A stretch of 64,000 nucleotides of DNA from Phycisphaeraceae bacterium D3-23. GTDB taxonomy: Bacteria > Planctomycetota > Phycisphaerae > Phycisphaerales > Phycisphaeraceae. Where the stretch lies: assembly GCA_039555135.1 (NCBI GenBank), contig CP114179.1:4402001-4466000 (forward strand), written 5' to 3'. The translations under genes and the position numbers were made by a program. Numbering within the stretch: the stretch's first letter is position 1; every line of letters starts with the position of its first letter. Of the stretch, positions 19,730-27,936 are shown in pieces. The notes under the pieces were generated by a model. That model was given only the letters and a program-made list of their open reading frames with translations, did not search any database and was not told where the DNA came from.

Positions 19730-20494
19730 ATGGCACAGCCCCCCTCTAACATTCCACGCACGGCTTTGAGGGTGCTATTGGTTTTTACCCTTGGGCTGGT
19801 GGGACTGCACTTGTTGACGCAGTGGCAGATGGACCGGTCGGCGGTGGAGGACGTTGTGCGGTTTGATCAGCCGACGTATCGGCTGCGGTATCGGCTGCTG
19901 AATCTGGACCGTGAGATGTCGCTGCCGATGTGGTTCAGCGCGGCGCTGATGGCGGGCAACGGCGGGCTGATGCTGCTTGCGGGCTGGGCTCAGCATCGGC
20001 GCGGTGGGGGGGGTGTGCTGGGCTGGTTGTTTTTGGGGCTCTTCTTTCTTGCGCTCTCTGTCGATGAGGCGTCGGCGATCCATGAGGTGCTGGTCGATCG
20101 GGTCCAGGGGTTTCTGGGTGAGTATGCGACGGGGCTGCTGTTTTATGCGTGGTACGTGCCGGTGCTGGCGTTGGGTGCTGTGATCCTGATCGGGCTGGTG
20201 CCGTTTCTACGCGGGCTCCCGCGCCGAACGTTCTGGCTCCTGGCGCTGTCGGTGGGGGTGTTTTTGCTGGGGGCAGTCGGTTTTGAGTCGTTGATGGGGA
20301 TGGCGGTTGAGCCGACGGGGAGCGACGAGCCACCGCTACAGTCGCCGGGGTGGCGGTTTGTCGCGCTGGTGGTGATGGAGGAGGGGCTTGAGCTGTTGGG
20401 GATGGCGCTGCTTTGCTATGCGATGCTGTCGTACCTGAGCCTGCGGGTCCGGCTGACGCTGGTCGACGCAGATGATGCGGCCCCCCGCGTTTGA
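19730..20494 (+). CDS. Multi-pass membrane protein with conserved acidic/His motifs, function unknown
   Basis: This protein of 254 residues has about six hydrophobic helices; I do not recognise a named domain. Polar residues sit inside or beside helices: SVDEASAIHE near residue 110 and MEEGLELLG near residue 222. DExxxxHE and EExxE clusters in membrane helices could bind a metal or be catalytic, but that is inference. It lacks the Cys and Arg residues expected of an exosortase, so it is not the PEP-CTERM processing enzyme. It is the first plus-strand gene after the tRNA and lies 49 bases before the GT4 gene, so it may belong to the polysaccharide locus. Confidence 0.75.
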   Translation: MAQPPSNIPRTALRVLLVFTLGLVGLHLLTQWQMDRSAVEDVVRFDQPTYRLRYRLLNLDREMSLPMWFSAALMAGNGGLMLLAGWAQHRRGGGGVLGWLFLGLFFLALSVDEASAIHEVLVDRVQGFLGEYATGLLFYAWYVPVLALGAVILIGLVPFLRGLPRRTFWLLALSVGVFLLGAVGFESLMGMAVEPTGSDEPPLQSPGWRFVALVVMEEGLELLGMALLCYAMLSYLSLRVRLTLVDADDAAPRV

Positions 20495-20543
20495 TCCGGC
20501 CGCGCATCCATCCGAAGGGACTCGGTAGACTGTTCGGGCTCTA

Positions 20544-21773
20544 ATGAGGCCGCTGTTGAATATCATCCAATGCCACAACTACTACCAGATCCCCGGCGGG
20601 GAGGACGCCGTCGTCGAAGACGAACGTGCGCTGCTGGTGTCTCACGGCCATAACGTCACTCAGTTCACCAGGCACAACGACGATGTCAAAGACGTCGGCG
20701 CGGTCCGGCTCGCGGCCGGGACAGTCTGGAGCCGGGCGGCCGCGCGCGACTTGGAAGTAATGGTCCGTAAGGAAAAGGCCGCCGTTGTACATTTCCACAA
20801 CACGATGCCGATGATCTCGCCCTCGGCCTATTACGCCGCGCGACGCGCGGGGGCGGCGGTCGTGCAGACGCTCCACAACTACCGGCTGCTCTGCCCCAAG
20901 GGCACGTTCTTCCGCGAAGGCACCGTCTGCGAAAAATGCCTAGGCAAGCCCGTCGCCTGGCCCGCAGTCCGGCACGCCTGCTACCGCGACAGCCGAGTGG
21001 CCAGCGCAGTCCTGACGGTGATGGGCACGACCCATCGTTTGTTCCGAACCTACCACCGCGCAGTCGATGCGTACATCGCGGCGTCCGAGTTCACGCGCGG
21101 CAAGATGCTGGTCGGCGGCCTGCCCAAGGACCGGCTGCACGTCAAACCGAACTTCGTGCTGGATGATCCCGGCGTGGGGTCGGGTGACGGCGGGTATGCG
21201 TTGTTCCTGGGTCGGTTATCGCCTGAGAAGGGGCTGGACACCCTGATCGCGGCGTGGGACCGGATGGAGTGCTTGGTACCGTTGAAGATTGTCGGCAGTG
21301 GGCCGATGGAGGATGAGGCCCGGCAGCTGGCAGCGCGTCATGAGCATGTGGAATGCCTCGGCTGGGTCGGCCAGCCCGGTCTGGGTGAGGTGATTCGGGG
21401 GGCAAGGGTGCTTGTGCTGCCTTCTTTGAACTACGAGGGTTTCCCAAAGGTGATCGTCGAGGCGTATGCGGCTGGGCTTCCGATCGTCGCATCGCGGCTG
21501 GGCTCGATGGGCGACGCCATCGTTGAGGGCACGACAGGCCGACTCTTCGAGCCGGGCGATGTCGACGATTTAGCGAAAACCATGGCGTCACTGTTTCACG
21601 ACACTGATTTGCTTGCTTCGATGCGCGGCGCATCTCGGGCGGCTTACGAGACTTACTACACGGCGCAAGTGAACTACGCCAAGTTGCTTGATGTCTATCA
21701 CGTGGCGCTTGAACGCCGTGCGTCTGCGTCTGAACTAACCTCTGACCCGGCTGCAACAGAACAGTCGCGGTAG
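20544..21773 (+). CDS. Glycosyltransferase family 4
   Basis: This is a GT-B fold retaining glycosyltransferase of 409 residues, presumably adding a sugar to the lipid-linked repeat unit on the cytoplasmic face. The N-terminal half has the HNYYQIPGGEDAVVEDE start and the Cys-containing CPKGTFFREGTVCEKCLG insert seen in a known subgroup of GT4 enzymes. The C-terminal half has LFLGRLSPEKGLDTL and the nucleotide-sugar-binding E-x7-E motif in EGFPKVIVEAYAAGLP near residue 299. Donor and acceptor cannot be deduced. It opens the recognisable glycan-assembly genes of the cluster. Confidence 0.9.
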   Translation: MRPLLNIIQCHNYYQIPGGEDAVVEDERALLVSHGHNVTQFTRHNDDVKDVGAVRLAAGTVWSRAAARDLEVMVRKEKAAVVHFHNTMPMISPSAYYAARRAGAAVVQTLHNYRLLCPKGTFFREGTVCEKCLGKPVAWPAVRHACYRDSRVASAVLTVMGTTHRLFRTYHRAVDAYIAASEFTRGKMLVGGLPKDRLHVKPNFVLDDPGVGSGDGGYALFLGRLSPEKGLDTLIAAWDRMECLVPLKIVGSGPMEDEARQLAARHEHVECLGWVGQPGLGEVIRGARVLVLPSLNYEGFPKVIVEAYAAGLPIVASRLGSMGDAIVEGTTGRLFEPGDVDDLAKTMASLFHDTDLLASMRGASRAAYETYYTAQVNYAKLLDVYHVALERRASASELTSDPAATEQSR

Positions 21774-21864
21774 AGCGCCAAGCGGCCTATCACGTGCGCA
21801 GTCTACCCAAGTTACCAATCTAGGTTTGCCTGCTTTACAAAGTTTGAGGGATGGGCCTGCGCCC

Positions 21865-21894
21865 TTGTAAATGGGGTCTGCGTATTGCTATACT
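21865..21894 (+). promoter_or_regulatory. Sigma-70-like promoter for the sugar transferase operon
   Basis: TTGTAA at 21865-21870 and TATACT at 21889-21894 are separated by 18 bases, about 100 bases before the likely start codon at 21997. It lies in the 223-base gap after the GT4 gene, which otherwise shows no gene. Predicted from consensus only. Confidence 0.5.
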
Positions 21895-21996
21895 CCACGA
21901 TTGGTTCACTGCGGTATGGATACTGCGGTAAGTGGAGGTGGATCGTTCGTGGCCTGTTCATGGCGCGTGCGCTCTGAGATCGGAGAGAAAGAAAAA

Positions 21997-23166
21997 ATGC
22001 TTGGTCGATTCCTGTTGCACCGCAGACGCCGGCGTGTGCCGAAACTCACGTCCCACGTCGCAAAGCGCTCCGCACAACTCAACCGGATGCTGGAGCGCGA
22101 GCGTGCGCGTGCCGACCGTAGCGGCCACGAGCTGTCGCTACTCCTGCTGGGCCTCGATGGCCGGAAGTCCAAGTCAGCCGACCTTGAGAAACTGATCGAA
22201 GTGATCGAGCATCGCTGCCGGATCACCGACGACGTCGGTGAGTTTGACCGGCACACGGCGTTTATCCTGCTGCCCGATACTGTGTCGCAGGGCGCGCGCC
22301 ATTTCGCCGAATCGATCCAGGCGGTGATGCAGCGTCACGATGTCAAGACGTCGTACGGAATCTACAGCTATGCACCTGCCAACGCATCCAAACGCAAGCC
22401 ACCTAGCGATGGTGACTCGGGCTCGGGTGGGGGACGGCGATTCGATGAGACGCCAGCGCCTGTCGCGCGGCGGATCCCCGATGACCAATCGCCTCGGCCA
22501 TCCATCTCGGTAGCGGCGAAAGCGCTTGCGAAACCGGCCTACGAACTTGAAACGGTGATGACGCGCGCCCTGCCGCGATGGAAGCGTGCCGTGGACCTTG
22601 GGGTCGCCGGGACGATGCTCCTGGCGCTTTGGCCCTTGATGGTGGCGATCGGTATCGCGATTAAGATCGAGTCACGCGGCCCCGCGATGTTCCGCCAGCG
22701 CCGTGCGGGGCTTGGTGGCCGCCCGTTCTGGATCAACAAGTTCCGCACGATGGTCGATGGTGCCGAGCGACACCGCGACAACCTGCTGCACATCAACGAG
22801 CAGGATGGCCCGGCGTTCAAGATCAAGAACGACCCGCGAATCACCCGGTTTGGCGCGTTGCTGCGTAAGACCAGCCTCGATGAGCTGCCACAATTGGTCA
22901 ATGTCCTACTAGGCGAGATGACACTGGTTGGCCCCCGGCCGCTGCCTTGTCACGAGTCCGATGTTTGCGAGGGCTGGCAGCGACGGCGACTCGACGTAAC
23001 GCCGGGGCTGACGTGCATCTGGCAGATCTCGGGCCGGTCGACGGTGAGCTTCGACGACTGGGTCCGTATGGATTTGGCTTATCAGAAGCGGCTGACGTTC
23101 TGGCACGATGCGCGCATCCTGTTGGCGACGGTGCCCGCCGTGCTCTCGCAGCGCGGTGCACAGTAA
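21997..23166 (+). CDS. Polyprenyl-phosphate sugar-1-phosphate transferase with degenerate GGDEF-like N-terminus
   Basis: This is the initiating enzyme of exopolysaccharide assembly: it transfers a hexose-1-phosphate to undecaprenyl phosphate at the membrane. The C-terminal ~200 residues are a bacterial sugar transferase domain: membrane helix AGTMLLALWPLMVAIGIAI, then SRGPAMFRQRRAG, FWINKFRTM, RKTSLDELPQLVNVLLGEM, LVGPRP and PGLTCIWQISGRS. The first ~150 residues resemble a GGDEF domain (RSGHELSLLLLGLDG, DDVGEFDRHTAFILLPDT) but lack the GGDEF signature, so a regulatory rather than catalytic role is likely. The start at 21997 follows GGAGAGAAAG; the frame is open from 21871 without a better start. 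Confidence 0.9.
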   Translation: MLGRFLLHRRRRRVPKLTSHVAKRSAQLNRMLERERARADRSGHELSLLLLGLDGRKSKSADLEKLIEVIEHRCRITDDVGEFDRHTAFILLPDTVSQGARHFAESIQAVMQRHDVKTSYGIYSYAPANASKRKPPSDGDSGSGGGRRFDETPAPVARRIPDDQSPRPSISVAAKALAKPAYELETVMTRALPRWKRAVDLGVAGTMLLALWPLMVAIGIAIKIESRGPAMFRQRRAGLGGRPFWINKFRTMVDGAERHRDNLLHINEQDGPAFKIKNDPRITRFGALLRKTSLDELPQLVNVLLGEMTLVGPRPLPCHESDVCEGWQRRRLDVTPGLTCIWQISGRSTVSFDDWVRMDLAYQKRLTFWHDARILLATVPAVLSQRGAQ

Positions 23167-23202
23167 GAACAGTTTTTCCGATTCACGCTGGAGCGATTCA
23201 CG

Positions 23203-24057
23203 TTGACGACAACGTATTCATCTGATCTTGTTGCGCCGGTCTGCCTGGACGCCCCGCCTACTGAGGTAACGCCTGACGAGGCGGTGCATCTGGATACTGG
23301 CGTCGCAAATCCGCCTGAGAAGCTGGATGTGCTGGGCGTACTGGTCAGCAAGGCCGGGCCAGAGCAGGTCGCCGATTGTATCATGAGTTGGGCGGCGTCG
23401 GGTCGGCCGGGGATTGTCGATTTCATGCCGGTGCACGGCCTGATCGAGGCGCGTCGCCCCGACCGACGCGATGCGATGAACCAGTTCGACATCGTCGCCT
23501 GCGACGGCCAGCCCGTGCGGTGGGCGATAAACAAGCTGCACGGCTCGGGCATCACGCAGCGGGTGTACGGCCCGACGTGTATGGAAGACGTCTGCTCACG
23601 CAGCGCTGAAGAAAACATTGGCGTCTACCTCTACGGCAGCAGCCAGGAAGTCATCGACATCCTCTGCCAGATTCTGCCCGAGCGTTTCCCGGGGCTTCGT
23701 ATTGTGGGTGCGGAGTCGCCGCCTTATCGAGCGCTCACGGCAACTGAAGAGGCCGAAGCGATCGACCGAATCAACGCGAGCGGCGCGGGCGTACTGTTCC
23801 TGGGGATCGGCTGCCCGAAGCAAGAAGATTTTGCGTTCAAACACCGCAAACAGATCCGCGCGGTGCAGATGTGTGTCGGCGCGGCGTTCGATTTCCACGC
23901 GGGCAAGGTCACGATGGCGCCCCGGTGGATGCAGCAGCGCGGGCTCGAGTGGCTGTACCGGCTGTACAAAGAACCACGCCGTCTCTGGAAGCGGTATGTC
24001 ACGACCAACAGCGTCTTTGTATTCCTGCTGGCCCGGCGGATCGTGGTCGGCCGATAG
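23203..24057 (+). CDS. WecG/TagA/CpsF-family glycosyltransferase
   Basis: This is a GT26-family enzyme of about 284 residues, which typically adds the second sugar (a ManNAc-type residue) to the lipid-linked primer. Recognisable blocks are VDFMPVHGLIEARR, the donor-site region IVACDGQPVRWA, VYGPTCMEDVC, GVYLYGSSQEVID, LFLGIGCPKQEDF and the C-terminal APRWMQQRGLEWLYRLYKEPRRLWKRY. The start appears to be TTG at 23203, with a GGAG about 10 bases upstream, and the first ~40 residues are poorly conserved. It follows the sugar transferase by 36 bases, fitting consecutive steps in repeat-unit assembly. Confidence 0.9.
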   Translation: MTTTYSSDLVAPVCLDAPPTEVTPDEAVHLDTGVANPPEKLDVLGVLVSKAGPEQVADCIMSWAASGRPGIVDFMPVHGLIEARRPDRRDAMNQFDIVACDGQPVRWAINKLHGSGITQRVYGPTCMEDVCSRSAEENIGVYLYGSSQEVIDILCQILPERFPGLRIVGAESPPYRALTATEEAEAIDRINASGAGVLFLGIGCPKQEDFAFKHRKQIRAVQMCVGAAFDFHAGKVTMAPRWMQQRGLEWLYRLYKEPRRLWKRYVTTNSVFVFLLARRIVVGR

Positions 24058-24065
24058 CCCCGGGT

Positions 24066-25529
24066 ATGGAATCGCCCCCTGAACATTCGGACAGCCGTGA
24101 GCCGCCCCCCGACAGCCCGGGCGGTAAGGGACGCGGTTTGGCCCGTCGCGCGGGGCGTGGCGCGTGGCGCGGCGGCTGGGCCCTCGCAGATCATGTGCTC
24201 TTTGCCGGGGCCAACTTTCTAGTACAACTCGGGCTGGCCCGGCATTGGCTCAGCGAACACGAGTTCGGCGCGTTCGCCGCCGCGTATGTCAGTTTCCTCG
24301 TCCTCGGGGTCATGCAGACCGCACTGCTGACCGAGCCCGTCGCCGTCTTCGGTGCGGAGCGTTACCGCGATCGGCTATCGAACTACCTCGGCAAGGCCGT
24401 CGGGATTCACCTCATGATCTCGGTGGTGGGCGGAGTCCTGCTCGCTGCGATCGGGCTGAGCCAAGTGTTCTTCGGGGAACGCACACTGGGCATCGCGCTT
24501 TGCGCGCTCTCGGTCGCGCAGGTGTTTCAGCTGCTGCCCTGGACACTGCGGGTCGCGTGCTATCTCGACTCGGACCCGATGCACGCTGGGCTGTCGGGGC
24601 TGCTCTATCTCTTCGTCGTCGTCGGGCTGCTGTTGGGCTTCGACGCGATGGGTTGGATGAGCATCCCTACGGCGATCGCGGCGATGGCGTTGTCGTCCCT
24701 GGCGGTGTGTGTCTACTTGATTTTCTTCTTACGCGTATCGCTCAGCGCCGTGTTTGAGCGCTCGGGCTACCGCGAGGTGATCCGCGACCACTGGCGCTAT
24801 GGCAAGTGGGCGACGCCGACGGGCATGATGCGGTGGGTCCCCGAGCACATGCCGATCCTCGCGACGCCGCTGGTCCTGGGCTGGGCGGTCGGCAGCGATC
24901 CGGATTTTGAATCGGGGGGCGCACTCAAGGCGATGCTGCACCTGTCTGTGCCGTTCGTCTTGTTCACTTGGGCGCTCTCCACACTGCTCGTCCCGATGCT
25001 CGTGCGGCGGCGCGGGACCCGAGCGTTTGGCACGCTGTCGTGGCAGATGGTCGGCGTCACGCTCGCGGTCACACTCATCGCCTGGCCCATCATCGGGCTC
25101 AACCACGAACGCATCATCGACCTGGTCTATGCGGGCCGGTTCATCGAGCATGCCTGGCTGCTCTGGCTCGTCGGGCTGATCCCGGTCACGGTCGCGGTCG
25201 ATTCTGTGCTGCACGCGCAGCTACGCGCCGTGGAGCGGCCCGACCGTTTGTTCTATGGCTCGGCCGCGTCGTCGGCGGTGCTGGTCCTGGTCGGGCTGCC
25301 GATGCTCGCGGCGTGGGGGCTGCCCGGCATCTTGAGCGCGGTGCTGGTCTGCTACGCCGTGCAGGCAGGCGTGCTGTGGATCGTCGGCGGAAAGATCATC
25401 CGTGCGGCGTGTCAACCTGGGGATTCATTGGCATCGCCCGATGTAGGCTGCACACTACAAGCAGCCGCTAACGCCGATGCCGGTGTGGTCGGATCTGACA
25501 TATTGAACGGCGCGGAGGTCGTCGACTAA
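24066..25529 (+). CDS. Wzx-like polysaccharide flippase (MATE/MVF-type membrane protein)
   Basis: This is a polytopic membrane protein of about 487 residues with some 12 hydrophobic segments and few polar loops, the size of O-antigen/EPS flippases that move lipid-linked repeats across the membrane. The N-terminal helix LADHVLFAGANFLVQLGLARHWLSEHEFGAF resembles the start of Wzx proteins. The start at 24066 was chosen because the upstream part of the frame (from 23871) overlaps the WecG-like gene and is non-physiological. It ends 6 bases before the polymerase-like gene. Assignment rests on topology and context rather than a strict motif. Confidence 0.8.
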   Translation: MESPPEHSDSREPPPDSPGGKGRGLARRAGRGAWRGGWALADHVLFAGANFLVQLGLARHWLSEHEFGAFAAAYVSFLVLGVMQTALLTEPVAVFGAERYRDRLSNYLGKAVGIHLMISVVGGVLLAAIGLSQVFFGERTLGIALCALSVAQVFQLLPWTLRVACYLDSDPMHAGLSGLLYLFVVVGLLLGFDAMGWMSIPTAIAAMALSSLAVCVYLIFFLRVSLSAVFERSGYREVIRDHWRYGKWATPTGMMRWVPEHMPILATPLVLGWAVGSDPDFESGGALKAMLHLSVPFVLFTWALSTLLVPMLVRRRGTRAFGTLSWQMVGVTLAVTLIAWPIIGLNHERIIDLVYAGRFIEHAWLLWLVGLIPVTVAVDSVLHAQLRAVERPDRLFYGSAASSAVLVLVGLPMLAAWGLPGILSAVLVCYAVQAGVLWIVGGKIIRAACQPGDSLASPDVGCTLQAAANADAGVVGSDILNGAEVVD

Positions 25530-25535
25530 CGGCCC

Positions 25536-26978
25536 ATGCCCACGCAATCCCCTACGACAACAGTTGATCGTGACGCCGCAGAAACGCCGGGCGGAATTGC
25601 CGCGCAGCCAACCCCGCTCGCCCCACAGCGTCTTACCGCCGGGGGGCGCTGGCTCGCGGTGTGGATGCTCCTGCTCGCCGGGCTCGCGCTGGGGGGCAAG
25701 GGCACGGCGTACATCGGCTACGCACCGGCCTTCATCTCCGAGATCGTCCTTCTCGCCGGCTGCTTCGTGCTGCTGTTCCAGCGCGGGTGGCGCGACCTGC
25801 TCATGATGCCGACGGTCGTGCTGATCCTCGCCTTCATCGCATGGGGGCTGGTGCGCACGCTGCCGTACCTGGGCACGTACGAGTTCGACGCGCTGCGTGA
25901 CGGCGTGATCTATGGCTATGCGTTGGTCGGGCTCGTGGTCGCGGGCATCCTGATTTCGCAGCCGGCGCTGCTGCCGTGGGTCTTGCAGAAGTACCGTGGG
26001 TTTGCGCGGGTGTTTTTATTGCTGATGCCGGTGTTCTGGATCGCGGGGCAAGCGCTGGACGACAAGGTGCCCGAGTGGCCGATGGCCCCGGGTATCCCCG
26101 TCATCGACCTGAGCCCGGGCGATGCGCCGGTGCACCTGGGCGGCATCGTCGCCTTCGCGATCGTCGGGCTCTTTCGCCCGGCGTTCTTCGGGCTGCCGCG
26201 CTGGTTCCTTGGTGTGCTCTGGCCTTTCATGACGCTGGTGCTGGTCGCCATCGCCGGCGCGGTGAGCCGGGGCGGGCTCGTGTCGTTTGGCCTGGCATGC
26301 ACCGCCGCATTCACGATGCGCCCCAAGAGCTCGTGGGCGCGCAACTTGCTGCTCACGGTCCTTATCGTGCTGCCCCTGGTTGCGCTCATCGACCCGCGCA
26401 TCCCCGTGCCCGGGCGCACACGCGAATTCTCCGTGCGCCAGCTCGTGCTCAACATTACGAGCATCGTCGGCAACGACGACATGGAAGGCGACCTCGACGA
26501 GACCAAGACCTGGCGATTGCAGTGGTGGGGCAAGATCATCGACTACACGTTCAATGGCGAATACTTCTGGCAGGGCAAGGGCTTTGGCGTAAACCTCGCC
26601 GACAGCGACGGGTTCCAGGTCGAGTTCGACGACACGCCGCTGCGAAGCCCGCACAACGGCCACCTCACGGTGCTCGCGCGGATGGGCGTGCCCGGGTTTG
26701 CGCTGTGGATCGCGCTGCAGTTGTCCTGGCTCTACGCGATGGTCAATGCGTATGTCCGTGCACGGCAGCGGGGCGATGTCACATGGATGATGCTCTTCGT
26801 GTTCCTGGTCGCGTACTGGCTGGCGATGCAGTTCAACGCGTCGTTCGATGTCTACTTCGAGGGGCCGATGGGCGGGATCTGGGTCTGGTCGATCATCGGC
26901 TTCGGCCTCGCCGCCGCGTGGATCTATGAGCGCCAGCCCGAGCTGCTCTGGGGCGACGACTTCGAGGTGCAGCCATGA
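25536..26978 (+). CDS. O-antigen ligase/polymerase-like membrane protein (Wzy/WaaL type)
   Basis: This protein of 480 residues has about 11 predicted membrane helices and one large external loop around residues 290-390. The loop ends in RSPHNGHLTVLARMGVPGF, which matches the conserved S/P-HN-x-x-L-x-x-L-x-x-x-G signature of the O-antigen ligase superfamily. In this context a Wzy-type polymerase is the most likely role, joining repeat units in the periplasm. Its stop overlaps the start of the deacetylase gene (ATGA at 26975-26978). Confidence 0.82.
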   Translation: MPTQSPTTTVDRDAAETPGGIAAQPTPLAPQRLTAGGRWLAVWMLLLAGLALGGKGTAYIGYAPAFISEIVLLAGCFVLLFQRGWRDLLMMPTVVLILAFIAWGLVRTLPYLGTYEFDALRDGVIYGYALVGLVVAGILISQPALLPWVLQKYRGFARVFLLLMPVFWIAGQALDDKVPEWPMAPGIPVIDLSPGDAPVHLGGIVAFAIVGLFRPAFFGLPRWFLGVLWPFMTLVLVAIAGAVSRGGLVSFGLACTAAFTMRPKSSWARNLLLTVLIVLPLVALIDPRIPVPGRTREFSVRQLVLNITSIVGNDDMEGDLDETKTWRLQWWGKIIDYTFNGEYFWQGKGFGVNLADSDGFQVEFDDTPLRSPHNGHLTVLARMGVPGFALWIALQLSWLYAMVNAYVRARQRGDVTWMMLFVFLVAYWLAMQFNASFDVYFEGPMGGIWVWSIIGFGLAAAWIYERQPELLWGDDFEVQP

Positions 26979-27748
26979 CCGCGCCTCATGCCGCGATCAC
27001 GACGAGCTGGGACGACGGCCACCCGCTGGACCTGCGCGTTGCAACGATGCTGGTCGAGCATGGGCTGGCCGGGACGTTCTATGTGCCCCGGCAGTGGGCC
27101 CGGCCGACGATGCCCGATGCGCAATTGCGCGAGCTGGTAGACGCGGGGTTCGAGCTCGGCGGGCACACGATCGACCACGTCGTCCTGACCGACACGCCCG
27201 ACGATGAAGCGGCTGCGCAGATCAAGGATTCACGCACCTGGCTGACGGACGTCGCGGGGCGCGACTGCACGATGTTCTGCCCGCCGACGGGGCGTTTCAA
27301 TGCGCATCACGCGGCGATGATCGCCCAGGCCGGCTACACCGGGTTCCGCACGGTCGAGCTGTGGAGCACCGACACGCCGCGTCCATACACCAACGGCCTT
27401 CTCGAGATGCCGACATCCCTCCAGGCCCAGCCCCACGGCAGGCTGCCGGTCCTGCGCAACATCGCGAAACGCCGCAGCGCGGCAAACCTGATGCGTTTCT
27501 ATCGCCTGGGCCGATCGGGCGACTGGCTGATGCAGCTCGAACGACTGGCCACACACGTCGAGGCACACGGCGGCGTCCTGCACCTGTGGGGGCATTCGTG
27601 GGAGATCGACGAATTCAAGCAATGGGACCGACTCGACGAGGCGTTTGCGATGCTGGGCTCGCTCACCGACCGTATCCCCGCGCACACCAACGGCGAACTC
27701 TGCCGACTCTATTCGTCCGATTCCTCCCATAGTCCCGAAGTTGCCTAA
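26975..27748 (+). CDS. Polysaccharide deacetylase (NodB-like)
   Basis: This is a carbohydrate esterase 4-type deacetylase of 257 residues, probably removing N- or O-acetyl groups from the exopolysaccharide. Motif 1 is TTSWDDGHPLD near residues 9-19, and motif 2, GGHTIDH near residue 56, supplies the metal-binding His pair. CPPTGRFN (motif 3-like) and LHLWGHSWEID (late His motif) follow. No signal peptide is seen, unlike many exported CE4 enzymes, so a cytoplasmic or unusual substrate is possible. It is translationally coupled to the polymerase-like gene. Confidence 0.88.
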   Translation: MTAPHAAITTSWDDGHPLDLRVATMLVEHGLAGTFYVPRQWARPTMPDAQLRELVDAGFELGGHTIDHVVLTDTPDDEAAAQIKDSRTWLTDVAGRDCTMFCPPTGRFNAHHAAMIAQAGYTGFRTVELWSTDTPRPYTNGLLEMPTSLQAQPHGRLPVLRNIAKRRSAANLMRFYRLGRSGDWLMQLERLATHVEAHGGVLHLWGHSWEIDEFKQWDRLDEAFAMLGSLTDRIPAHTNGELCRLYSSDSSHSPEVA

Positions 27749-27936
27749 AGTCTGAGACAGGGCGGCTAATCGCGCGAAAAACCGGCTTACGGGCTTGGCG
27801 ATCCCCTTGTTATCGGATACCTTATGGTGTTCAGCGGCGGGTTTGCCGCAAGTCGAGGAGGGACCTGCATTTCCGTGCAGCGGCTTACCAATTCGCGACG
27901 GGTCTACATTCGCCGGGCAGTGGGGATAGGAAGACT

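Noticed and set aside
19730-20494. Possible exosortase for the PEP-CTERM proteins
   Set aside because: The expected Cys, Arg and His catalytic residues are not present; it remains a membrane protein of unknown function.
20741-20748. (CG)4 run in the GT4 gene as a further frameshift
   Set aside because: The protein is in good frame on both sides, so the given length is consistent there.
24164-24757. Alternative frame ORF inside the flippase gene
   Set aside because: Arg/Ala-rich shadow; the accepted frame shows regular membrane helices.
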